Position numbers and translations under genes: made by a program. Under the pieces are notes generated by a model, which did not search any database, was not told the origin of the DNA, and saw only the letters and a list, made by a program, of their open reading frames with translations. From Thermothielavioides terrestris NRRL 8126 (taxonomy: Eukaryota; Ascomycota; Sordariomycetes; Sordariales; Chaetomiaceae), in the NCBI RefSeq assembly GCF_000226115.1, contig NC_016459.1:434001-498000 (forward strand): a stretch of DNA of 64,000 nt, in the 5' to 3' direction. Shown here piece after piece: positions 1-11,442 of the stretch; position 1 is the stretch's first letter; every line of letters begins with the position of its first letter.

Positions 1-856
1 AGGCGAACTCGACGTAGAAGAAGAGGCGCCACGAGTAGCCGCCGGCCAGCATGTACCCGGCGTAGAGCGGGCCTGTGGCACCGAAGCAGAGACAGACTGG
101 GGGCCGAACCGTCAGCAGGGCCGTCCGGCAAGATAACGAGCCAAGTGTACGCACCGGTGTAGTATCCCAGACGCTTGCCGCGTTCGTGGAGAAAGAAGAT
201 GTCGTTCACCAGCTGCACAGGCAGCGCTTCGCACACGGACGATCCGAAGCCGTGGATCACCCTGGCCGCCATCAAGCCCCCGTAAGTCGTCACCTGCGAG
301 CAGGCCAGGAGGCCGGCGCAGTACTGGCAGTAAAGACTGGTTAGCCTCATGGAAATCGCGATTCGGCGTCCCGGGGTGGTTTATACCGTGAGGAGCGACA
401 GCAGCATGACCGGTCGGCGGCCAAACTTGTGGTATGCCGGCACCAGCACCAGGGATCCTGGAGTGTATTCCCGTCAATAGCTTGTCACTCATCCGGACTC
501 TCCCTCGGTAGACCCACCGAATCCAAACGCAAGATTTGCATAGCTGACCAGGTTGCTCGCCGTATTCGCGTCGATGCCGAACTCTTCCGCGTAGATGCCA
601 ATGTACACAGACGGTCCCAGCAGCGCCGAGTTGCTGAGGAACGAGTAGAGCGAGCAGACGACGAGGATGAGACTCTTGCGCGTGTTGGACCACTGCGGCC
701 GAGCATCGATGTCAGTCAGTCCGGCATCGCGACAACGGAAGACTCGATCGAGAAAGGGCCGCAAACCTGCAGCGGGTCGTTGGGATCTTCAGCCGGCACC
801 GGATACAGGGCCTGTCCGTAGCCCGTGTCGTCGCCCTCTGGGTTGTGGTTGTTCAT
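1..856 (-). CDS. MFS transporter (drug/polyamine type), 3' end beyond window
   Basis: Predicted multi-pass plasma-membrane transporter of the major facilitator superfamily. Five exons fit GT-AG rules and phase: 856..767, 692..518, 457..387, 323..155 and 96..<1, giving the first 200 residues. The N-terminus is short and polar and ends in EDPNDPLQWS, a signature of fungal DHA1-like carriers. The first membrane segment (SLILVVCSLYSFLSNS) follows. Next come a loop with FGIDANTASNLVSYANLAFG, the motif-A-like KFGRRPVMLLSL, and further hydrophobic helices with ARVIHGFGSSVCEALPV. The start at 856 is the first Met in frame, directly before the Asn-rich N-terminus. Substrate cannot be told from half a protein; polyamine/multidrug-type is a family inference. 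It is transcribed away from the xylosidase at 3830. Confidence 0.85.
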
Positions 857-2859
<2,003 letters not shown>

Positions 2860-3829
2860 CGTTGCGTTTCCATTTGTTGCAATCATTTCCGAGGCCCAGA
2901 TCCTCTGTCCAGATGGATATAAGTGGCTTGCAGCCCATCTTCTTCTTCATCGAGATCATCAATCAAGGCAAGTCAGTCAGGACACCTGCGCCCAGGCACT
3001 CCCTTTTCCTTCACTTGGAGGGCTGCTGAGCCCGTTCTCTTGTTGATTTCCATTGTACTGCCTAGATGTAGAGGCTACGAGCTCACACTGCGAGATGTCG
3101 CACTCCCGCACCACCACTAGACGCACCTGAGCCATATGGCTACCTGCTGAGGAGACATCCTTCCCACCACTCGATGCACACTCGTTTTGTCCGTCCAAAT
3201 GGAGACAATATTCCTTTCGGGCGTACCTGGCGGCCTTCCGCCAGCATGTGCGGGTGGGGGAGGTTGGTCTGGAGGTTTTGCACCACTTCAACAGTACATT
3301 ACATCGCGCGGTGGTGGATGTCTGGAGGCTGGGGCCCTTCACCAGCCGGACTTGGCCCCGGGCCCGGATCCCGCACCCGCAGAGCTTGGCAGAGCTTGGT
3401 CCGATCCGCCAATTCAGCCGACACGAAGATTGCAACTTCGCCACCTCAAGACCCGGAAGTTGGGACTGGCGGGAATGCAGAAGCTTACCATTTCAGGGGT
3501 TCCCTATAGTCGGCCCAATCAGCGCACACTGCCCTCGGTGTTCTCTGCAGATCATCGTTCTTGTTGTCTCCTTCGACTTGGTTCTGGGACGAAGCTCCCC
3601 CGAGTTTGGCGCCGGCTAAATTGCCGTCGCATGCAGAGATCGCGATGATTCCCCGCCTCCCCACATCGTAAGGCACGTCATGGGAATCTGGGAATCTGAT
3701 ACTTGCCGGTCCGATCGAGAGTGCGGGTGGACAGCCATGATACTCGAACACAATATAAGGAGCGCTCCCCTTCAACGCTGTTGCGATGGCGGACTGCCAA
3801 CCGCTCTGAGACTCACCGACTCCGCCGAG
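2860..3829. other. Intergenic region upstream of the xylosidase
   Basis: Contains overlapping open frames on both strands (for example 2977..3444 minus, 155 residues) with no recognisable domain. The right part should hold the promoter and leader of the WSC-GH3 gene. If the poly(T) at 2760 is a retroposon tail, the inserted body would be read on the minus strand here, but I recognise no LINE or SINE protein. Confidence 0.4.
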
Positions 3830-6714
3830 ATGCGGATGCACAGCGCCCTTCTGAAGCAGACACAGGCTTCGGCCTACAGTTTGGCCCTTCAAGCTTTGCT
3901 TGCTGCCGGCTCCAGCTGCCCAAGCAGTGGCTCAAACGGAACTGGCCCGTACAATGCGAGCATCAGCTACCTTGGCTGCTACCCGGACTACACCACCCGG
4001 GTGCTCCAAGGCGGCGTGATCTACGTCGGCGTGGGAAACACACCCCAGTACTGCGCTGACTTGTGCGGCAGCCATGGCTACCGTTATGCGGCCGTCGAAT
4101 ACTACACGTGAGTCTTCCCGGGACACTTGAGTGACAAACACTGACCATTTTCTCAAGCCAATGCTTCTGCGGCAACACCATTGTAGGCAATCCTCCCAAG
4201 GCGGACGAGAGCCAATGCGACGCGCCATGCCACTTGGAACCGTCTCTCGCGTGTGGAGGAACATACTATCAGTAAGCCAGCCGGATGCAAGTGGTAGGTT
4301 GGACCATGCTAACGCTTGGGATGCCCGCGAGCAGCATGAACCTGTACAACATTTCCAACCCGGCGCCAACCATCACGCCACTCAACAAGTTCACGCCCGT
4401 GTGCCAGACCAGCCCGCTGTGCTCGTCGCCGGCCTGCAACACGTCGCTGCCCATCGCTGACCGCGTGCGCTGGCTGGTCGGCCAGCTGACGCTGCAAGAG
4501 AAGATCACCAACCTGGTCGACGGCGCGTCCGGCTCCGCCCGGGTCGGCCTCCCCCCATACGAGTGGTGGAGCGAGGCGCTGCACGGCGTGGCGGCCAGCC
4601 CGGGCGTCACGTTCGCGGGGCCGAACGGCACGGCTTTCAGCTACGCGACCAGCTTCCCCATGCCCATCACGATCTCCGCCGCGTTCGACGACGATCTGGT
4701 ATCCCAGATCGCCGCCGTGGTAGGGCGCGAGGGCCGCGCGTTTGCCAACCACGGCCTCTCGGGCTTCGACTTCTGGACGCCCAACATCAACCCGTTCCGC
4801 GACCCGCGCTGGGGCCGCGGGCCGGAGACGCCCGGCGAGGACGCCTTCCGCATCCAGCAGTACATCCGCCACCTGATACCCGGCCTGCAGGGCAGCGATC
4901 CGCTGGACAAGCAGATCATAGCCACCTGCAAGCACTACGCGGTCTACGACGTCGAGACGGGCCGGTACGAGTACGACTACGACCCGCAGCCGCACGACCT
5001 GGCCGAGTACTACCTGGCGCCGTTCAAGACGTGCGTGCGTGATGTCGGCATCGGCAGCGTCATGTGCTCGTACAACGCCGTCGACGGGATCCCCGCGTGT
5101 GCCAGCGAGTATCTGCTCCAGAGTGTCCTGCGGGACCACTGGGGCTTCACGGAGCCGTACCAGTACGTCGTCTCGGACTGCGACGCGGTCCGGTTCATCT
5201 ACTCGCCGCACAACTTCACCGACAGCCCGGCGGCGGCGGCGGCGGTGGCGCTCAACGCGGGTACGGACTTGGAGTGCGGCTCGACCTACCTGAACCTGAA
5301 CCAGTCGCTGGCCTCCAACATGACGACCGAGGCCGCGTTGGACAGGGCCCTGACGCGGCTGTACACCGCGCTGCACACGATCGGCTTCTTCGACGGCAGC
5401 GCGCGGTACGGCGGGCTGGGCTGGGACGCCGTCGGCACGGGCGACGCGCAGGTCCTCGCGTACCAGGCTGCCGTGGACGGCGCAGTGCTGCTGAAAAACG
5501 AAAAGAGCCTTCTTCCGCTCGACAGCAAGCGGCTGCGCAAGCTGGCCGTCATCGGGCCCTGGGCGAACGCCACGACGCAGATGCAGGGCAACTACTTCGG
5601 CCAGGCCGCCTACCTTGTCAGCCCGCTCGCCGCGTTCCAGAGCGCCTGGGGCGCCGACAATGTGCTCTTCGCCAACGGCACCGGCATCGCGGGCAACTCG
5701 ACGGCCGGGTTCGCCGCCGCGCTGGCCGCAGCCAAGGCCGCCGACGCCGTCGTCTTCCTCGGCGGCGTCGACAACTCGGTCGAGTCGGAGAGCCTCGACC
5801 GCACCGCCATCTCGTGGCCGGGCAACCAGCTCGACCTGATCGCGCAGCTCGCAGCCGTCGGCAAGCCGCTCGTCGTCGTGCAGTGCGGCGGCGGCCAGCT
5901 CGACGACAGCGCGCTGCTGGCCAACCCGCGCGTGGGTGCGCTGCTCTGGGCCGGCTACCCGGGCCAGGCGGGCGGCGCCGCCATCGCCGACCTGCTGACG
6001 GGCAAGCAGGCGCCGGCGGGCCGGCTGCCCGTCACGCAGTACGCGGCCAGCTACACGAGCGAGGTCAGCCTGTTTGACCCATCGCTGCGTCCCCGCCGCA
6101 GCGGCGGCAGCAAGAGCCACAGCACCTTCCCGGGCCGCACCTACAAGTGGTACACCGGCAAGCCTGTCCTGCCCTTCGGCTACGGGCTGCACTACACCAC
6201 GTTCCGCACCGCGTGGGCCGACGAGCCGCGCGGCCGCGCCTACGACATCGCCGGGCTCTTCCCCGCCAACACCACCACCACCTCCTCCGCCTTCTCCGCC
6301 GCGGACACATACCCCGTCCTCAACGTCTCAGTAACCGTAACCAACACGGGCCGGGGCGCATCCGACTACGTAGGCCTGCTCTTCCTGCGCACGCGCAACG
6401 CCGGCCCGGCGCCCTACCCGAACAAGTGGCTGGTAGGCTACGCGCGGGCGCGCGGGCTGGCGCCGGGGAGTTCGGCGCGGCTGGAGCTGGCGGTGGCGCT
6501 GGGCTCGCTGGCGCGCGCGGACGAGGACGGCCGCCGCGTGGTCTACCCGGGCGACTACGAGCTGCTGTTCGATGTGGACGGGGCGCTGCCGCCGGCGCGG
6601 TTCGCGCTGCGCGGGCCGAGTAGGACCGTGGATGCGCTGCCCCTGCCGGCGAAGAGTTATGCGTTTAGTGTGCCGGTGCATACCGAGCCGCCGACGTACG
6701 GCGGGGGGAGGTGA
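3830..6714 (+). CDS. Secreted GH3 beta-xylosidase with N-terminal WSC domain
   Basis: Likely exo-acting xylan 1,4-beta-xylosidase (EC 3.2.1.37) releasing xylose from xylo-oligosaccharides outside the cell. Exons 3830..4107, 4158..4271 and 4335..6714 give 923 residues; the introns (50 and 63 nt) are GT-AG and restore phase. Residues 1-27 resemble a weak signal peptide; Met3 (3836) is an alternative start. Residues about 47-133 form a WSC domain with all eight cysteines (GCYPD, YCADLC, QCFCG, QCDAPC, ACGG). The GH3 part begins near residue 150. It shows WWSEALHG, RDPRWGRGPETPGED, the KHYAVYDVE substrate-loop motif, and VSDCDAV, whose first Asp (residue 412, codon 5176-5178) is the expected nucleophile. 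The C-terminal GH3 domain has ESESLDRTAISWPGNQ, followed by FPYG-like and FnIII-like sequence. The WSC module suggests binding to cell wall or polysaccharide. N-glycosylation sequons are frequent. Confidence 0.9.
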
Positions 6715-7606
6715 TAGATGGGGATAAGGTTGTTGTGGTTGAGATAGTCTAATGGTAATGATGGTGATGGTTTTTTATGACCGCGGCCCCTTAATTGTTG
6801 ACATGGATTGTTCAACGTTGAGCAACTGCAGCTGAACACTTGGTGGCCCGTCATCCTACGCCGAAGCGTTTATTTGTTCCGCAAATACTGATCTCAAGGA
6901 GAATTGAGGCATGGCTCTGCTCTGACTAAATGGGCAGAGGTCGCCTTGAGCTGTGCTGCGCCTCCAACGTGCTAGTTGTACTTTACCCTTTGATTGCTGG
7001 CAAAGACCCGCCCGGGCCACGGATTCACAGAAACTAAAGGACCCTCTGTCCCTCACCCGGCATTGCCAGCAGCAGATTGCCATCTCTGGTTCTCTCTGAT
7101 CCAGCTTCCACACTCAAGTCCCCCTCGTCCGTCCAACCACCAGCTCAATGGATGCTGGGGATCTCGACGAGTCTCCCCAAGTCCTGGGATACAGACACAA
7201 CGATCCGGAACTCGGCTTCCATGATTGCACATTAAACACGGCAAAGTTGGCGGGACGATGTCCGCTCGACAAGGGCCGGAACACGCGACCCCAACCACTT
7301 GTGACCGGCGCTCAGGATGTCTCTGTCGCGCCACCGAAATCGTCATCACATCTAGTGAGACAACATCCATTTACAGTTCAACTCTACCCCACAACGCCGA
7401 AGTCTCGAGCACTTTACCCTACAAACCCAACCCCTCCCCCCTCCCAGACTCAGTCCCAACCCCTCCACCCCCCTCCCAAAGCCATCCTACCGCGCCCCTC
7501 ACTCCAGCTGTGTGATCCCAATCCAGATCGCCTGTCTAGCTCCTGCATCTTCCCCTCACCCCCACCCCAGCCCTCTGAACTGCCGGTGGTGCCGGGGCAC
7601 TATATC
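6715..7606. other. Intergenic, no gene supported
   Basis: Convergent 3' ends of the xylosidase and the DUF7702 gene. A pyrimidine/C-rich stretch lies at about 7370-7570. Open frames here are low-complexity Pro/Ser-rich or shadows. Confidence 0.5.
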
Positions 7607-8597
7607 TCAGTAACCCGGCCGCTGCCCCAACCCGCCCTTGCCCACCCGCCCAGCATGCCGCGTGCGCGCGCCGGCCACGACAAACACCAGCGTGGCGAGC
7701 AGCTCGGGCAGGAAGCCCAGCACCACGCGCACGGCGAGGGAGCCGGTGACCGGGTTGAGCGATGCTCGTCGAGTCGTGAGGGCCGCCAGGGTGTAGAGCA
7801 CGCGGATGCCGATTAGTGGGTTGGATAGGGCGGTTGCGTGGAGGAGCTGTTTTGAATCGCTATGTCAGTATTCGTGCGGCTGGTTGGATGGTTGGTGGTT
7901 GTGGCAGGGGGTTGGGGTTCTCGGTCAGTTGAGGGACAAGGGGTGAGTGGGTGTGCTATTGTGGGCCTGGCCGCCAGGAGGGCGGGGGGTTTGTGGAAAG
8001 GGGAAAAGGGGAAAGGGAGGTGACGAACGATTGTTCCCTGCCGGTGCGCTGGGGCCGCGGTGTTCTGCTGGCTTGGCAGGAAGGAGATGGCCGTGCCGAT
8101 GCAGAGGAGCACCCACGACGCGGTCAGGAGGCCGACGCCGGCGTCAACGAGCGAGAGGTCCTTGGCGGTGGGGTGGTCGCCTTCAAGAGCCGACGAGCCG
8201 GTGCCGACGAGGGCGACACTGGTGGCAACCAGCACGTGGAACAAGGCCACGGCTATCCATTCTGGTTTTGTGTTTCTAAGGCCGTGGTGCGTTCTCCTAC
8301 GACGGGGTTCGGATTAGCATGCACGGCGTAGACTGATGGAGGAGGAGATGTGGCGTCTCACGCTTCGTGGAGGATACCGGACGCCGCAAGCAGGAGCGGC
8401 GACAGGCCGATGCTGGAGATGATGCCGGCCGATGACGAGGTGAGCGCCCCGCCGACGATTCGGAGCGAGCAGAAGGCGAAGAGATAGAACCACCCGAGCA
8501 GGCCAGCTGTCGAGTGGCGGAAGAGCAGATACAGAACCGGAAGGGCGAGGATGGCGTAGATGGCCAGCTCGGCCGTCAGTAGCGGGTCCCTCGTCAT
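7607..8597 (-). CDS. DUF7702 family multi-pass membrane protein
   Basis: Predicted 240-residue integral membrane protein of the fungal DUF7702 family; function unknown. Exons 8597..8362, 8275..8029 and 7846..7607 join in phase through introns of 86 and 182 nt; the second donor (GTTCGT) is weak, so that junction is less certain. Visible segments are an N-terminal helix (AIYAILALPVLYLLFR), then FCSLRIVGGALTSS and IGLSPLLLAASGIL. These are followed by FHVLVATSVALVGTG, LLTASWVLLCIGTAISF, PLIGIRVLYTLAAL and FLPELLATLVFVVAGA: about seven helices, as expected for the family. The ATG at 8597 overlaps the TGA of the small ORF 8791..8594 (ATGA). The next gene upstream (Zn2Cys6, 9331) is divergent. Confidence 0.8.
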
Positions 8598-8791
8598 GGC
8601 TTGAGCGAGTACGGCGGCGGCTGGTCTTCGTAGTAGGGTTCGAAGTGTTGCGGGCTTTGATGAGACGGGGTCTGCTCTGCGTGGGTAGCTGCGGCGGCGG
8701 CGTTGCTGGCTCCGGCCCTGTGGCGGCGCTTTCTCTTCGAAGCGAGCACGGCGACCGCGATGGAGGATGCCAGGATCAGCAGGATTCTCAT
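8594..8791 (-). CDS. Small single-pass membrane ORF with C-terminal PPxY
   Basis: A 65-codon open frame directly upstream of the DUF7702 gene, its stop overlapping that start as ATGA. It reads as a designed protein: an N-terminal hydrophobic anchor (MRILLILASSIAVAVLAS), a strongly basic stop-transfer KRKRRHR, an Ala/Gln/Ser-rich linker, and a tail YYEDQPPPYSLKP. PPPY is a consensus ligand for WW domains such as those of Rsp5/NEDD4 ubiquitin ligases. It could be a separate short gene, a translated upstream ORF on a shared transcript, or an N-terminal exon of DUF7702 if spliced differently. I do not recognise a named family. Confidence 0.5.
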   Translation of the reverse strand: MRILLILASSIAVAVLASKRKRRHRAGASNAAAAATHAEQTPSHQSPQHFEPYYEDQPPPYSLKP

Positions 8792-9330
8792 ACCGCGAGT
8801 TCGGTTGGGTCAGTTAAAGGCAGAGTATACGTAGAGCAGAAGGGAACAGCGACAGACGGGAACAGTTCGGATATAACGACGGAATATCACACTTGGGTTC
8901 TCAAGGCTGAGCGAGACGACATCGTGGTCCACTTCAGGCAGCTGTTTTGTGAGATAGTGTAGCTTCTTTTGGCCTAGATATACTCCGTTTTGCGTATGGA
9001 TGTGCAAAGTGGATGTAAATACACAAGAGAGCCAGGCCCAAGTCACAGCCACAGCCCTGCATAAACGAGAGCGAGCTTCCCTGTCAGTTCTGAGATGGAG
9101 ACTAGTGCACGGAATACTTCGCCGATTGGTTGCCTCTCTTGGCGATCTCTACCGCCCCGGGCCAAGCTCGCCGCTCACCAACGTAGTAGCAGGGCCAGCT
9201 CAATCCTGTGATCGTCAGCTCTCCCGTCCTCATCCGGTCGAGGACCACCCACAAGCCTGCGTCCTCTTGCCGCCGTTGATGCTGCTGCGCCAGCTCGCTC
9301 TCGTCCTCGTTTCTGCCTGACGCATACACC
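8792..9330. other. Divergent promoter region
   Basis: Shared upstream region between the minus-strand membrane-protein ORFs and the plus-strand Zn2Cys6 gene. No convincing coding frame is visible. Confidence 0.5.
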
Positions 9331-10748
9331 ATGGAGGCCGCCAGACGCATTGCACGGCCGCGATTGCACCACAAGAAATCCCGGACCGGATGTACACGCT
9401 GCCGGGCCCGGAGGGTCAAGGTGGGTAACCAGTCGTCGGTAGTTCGACGGGCGGTGACACGCCCGCATGCTTGAGTCACGGTGGCTCATGAAACAACTAA
9501 CCTTGTGTGCTCCACAGTGCAACGAAGCCAAACCCGTTTGCGTACGTTGTCATCCTGCTGCGGCTGATCCTGCTGCGGCTAACATGTCCTTTGGCTGATC
9601 ATGCCTGTATTCCGTAGAATAATTGTTACCGCCACAATGTCCCGTGCTACTACGACCGAGTGCCACGCCCCGCGGCGACTACGCCGGCGAATCAGCTGCG
9701 GCCTCCGTCTTCTTCAGGAACCAACGACAGCTCGGGAGACACGGGGCGCACGCTCGAGACGCCGTCCAGGACGCCTCTAAGCGCCAGTCTTCACGACGCA
9801 TACTGGGAACTCCGCGCCTTCCACCACTTTGCCGTGGCTACGAGTGAAACACTCCCGGGGAGCCACCTCCCCGGCGTCCGGAAATCCTGGTCGGAGCAGG
9901 TCCCCGTCCTGGCGCTGTCGTACAAGCCGCTGTGGAACCAGCTCGTGGCGCTCTCCGCCCTGCACCTCCTCGCCTCCAGCAACCACGCCGAGGACCCCGC
10001 GCTGCTCGCCTGCCGCGCCGACGCCCACAGCGCCGCGCTGCAGTCCTACCGCCCGGCGCTCGGCCAGCTGGGCCCAGATACCGCCGAAGCCGCGTGCTTC
10101 ACCTCCATCCTGCTGCTGGTCGACACCTTCGCCTCCCTGCAGCAGCGCCGGCCGCGCCTCGACGGTTACGACCCGCCCGTGCACTGGCTGCGCGTTACGC
10201 AGGGCACCCGCGCGGTGTTTGAGGCCGCGGAGACGAGCAGCGGCAGCAGCAGCAACCCGGCATCCGGCATCATGACGGTTATCGCGTCGTCGAACCACAA
10301 CCAGGCCGTCTCCTCTGGCGGCGACAGCGGCAGCCGGGAATTTGCCTACCTCCTCGGCCCGCTCCCCGGCGACTTGGAGGCGGAAGCGGAGCCGGAGCCG
10401 GAGCAGCGGCGGGACATTGCGCGGGCGTACGAGGAGACGGTGGACCGGCTGCGCCTGATCCGGGCGGCCGTGGAGGCGGGCGAGCCGCTGCTGGCGCTGT
10501 GCCGGCGCTTCATGTCGTTCGCCTGTCTGGTGCCGCCGCTGTTCGTGGACCTGGTCGAGCGCAAGGCGCCGCGCGCGCTCGCCGTTCTGGGGCATTTCTT
10601 TGCGCTGGCGGCCTGTGCGAGGGAGCTGTGGTGGGTCGGGGACACGCCTGCTCGGGAAGTCCACGCGATACGCGACGGCTTGCCCCCGGAGCTGCGGCAC
10701 CTTATGGAGTGGCCGTGTGAGTTCGTTGCAGATCAGGGGGATGGCTGA
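9331..10748 (+). CDS. Zn2Cys6 (fungal binuclear cluster) transcription factor
   Basis: Predicted nuclear DNA-binding regulator of 414 residues. Exons 9331..9420, 9518..9541 and 9618..10748 all break between codons; exon 2 is only 24 nt. The joined N-terminus has a perfect CX2CX6CX6CX2CX6C cluster at residues 21, 24, 31, 38, 41 and 48 (GCTRCRARRVKC, CNNC, VPC) preceded by the basic HHKKSRTG. This arrangement is close to sterol-uptake-control (Upc2-like) regulators. The rest matches the fungal-specific transcription factor middle region (ELRAFHHFAVATSETL, LWNQLVALSALHLLAS) and includes a Ser-rich low-complexity insert near residue 205 and a Glu-rich run near 250. The target genes are not evident; the adjacent DUF7702 gene is a candidate only by position. 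Confidence 0.85.
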
Positions 10749-11160
10749 GGTCGCGGTGGCGGGCATCTAGGAAGGGATTTTGGCGCCGTGGAGGCTGGGA
10801 GGTGCCATGATTCGCGACTGGGATGAGAGTAGTAAACCTCAAAGTTATCTAGGACACCGCTTGGTGTCTATGTCCTGATTTGTGATGGGGGAGGCTAGTG
10901 CATGCTAGGCGCTGGAGGATGGAACGACGACACGAATGTCCTCGGTACCAAGGTATGGTGAGATTAGATCATAATCACAATGAGTGGGAACTAAGCCTGC
11001 CGGCCGAAAAGTAGGTTCTGCTCGCTGACCTAAGACCCACCACGAATATTCTACAACAATTGTGTTTAAGCTGCAGTGCTACTGCAGTGTTCTAGGGCAT
11101 CCCCCTTGAATGACAATGCCCCCTCCGCAATTCTTAAACGCCCGATCCTCCACCTAAAGC
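10749..11160. other. Intergenic, no gene supported
   Basis: Short AT-moderate spacer between the 3' ends of the Zn2Cys6 gene and the small minus-strand ORF. Nothing recognisable. Confidence 0.5.
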
Positions 11161-11376
11161 TCACCCTTCCTTGTCCGTGCGGCCGTGCCACGTCTCCTCT
11201 TGCTGGAAGAGCTTGCCAGGGGATTTCACCCGCCCGGCGTTCTTCCTCTCCTGCCGCTGTTTGGAGTCGCAAACCGTCCATATGAGAAAGGCTGCCAAGC
11301 CATACGTGGTGCTTGCCACCAGGACGTTGGTGATGGCGAAGGAGTTTTCCCGGTTAGGATCTTCCCAGCTGAACAT
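11161..11376 (-). CDS. Small single-pass membrane protein, start uncertain
   Basis: Open frame of 71 residues from Met 11376. It has a polar N-terminus with EDPNRENSF, one hydrophobic segment (VLVASTTYGLAAFLIWTV), then a highly charged tail (DSKQRQERKNAG...EETWHGRTDKEG). The composition (one helix, basic cytosolic or matrix tail) looks like a real short protein and not like random frame. The same frame stays open upstream to about 11436 (including a DSTRQASYALG stretch just before the Met), ending at a possible AG acceptor, so an additional upstream exon is possible. Family not recognised. Confidence 0.45.
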   Translation of the reverse strand: MFSWEDPNRENSFAITNVLVASTTYGLAAFLIWTVCDSKQRQERKNAGRVKSPGKLFQQEETWHGRTDKEG

Positions 11377-11442
11377 GCCGAGTGCGTACGACGCCTGGCG
11401 CGTGGAGTCAGCGAAGGGGGAAAGAGAGCATTCAACTAATCG

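Noticed and set aside
5064..6077. 337-codon plus-strand frame inside the xylosidase
   Set aside because: Out-of-frame, Arg-rich reading of the GH3 exon.
4309..6192. 627-codon minus-strand open frame opposite the xylosidase
   Set aside because: It mirrors the GC-rich third positions of the GH3 exon, is extremely Arg/Ala/Val-rich and has no domain; a shadow frame.
9777..10766. 329-codon minus-strand frame opposite the Zn2Cys6 gene
   Set aside because: Shadow of a GC-rich coding exon; the plus strand has the zinc cluster and splice sites.
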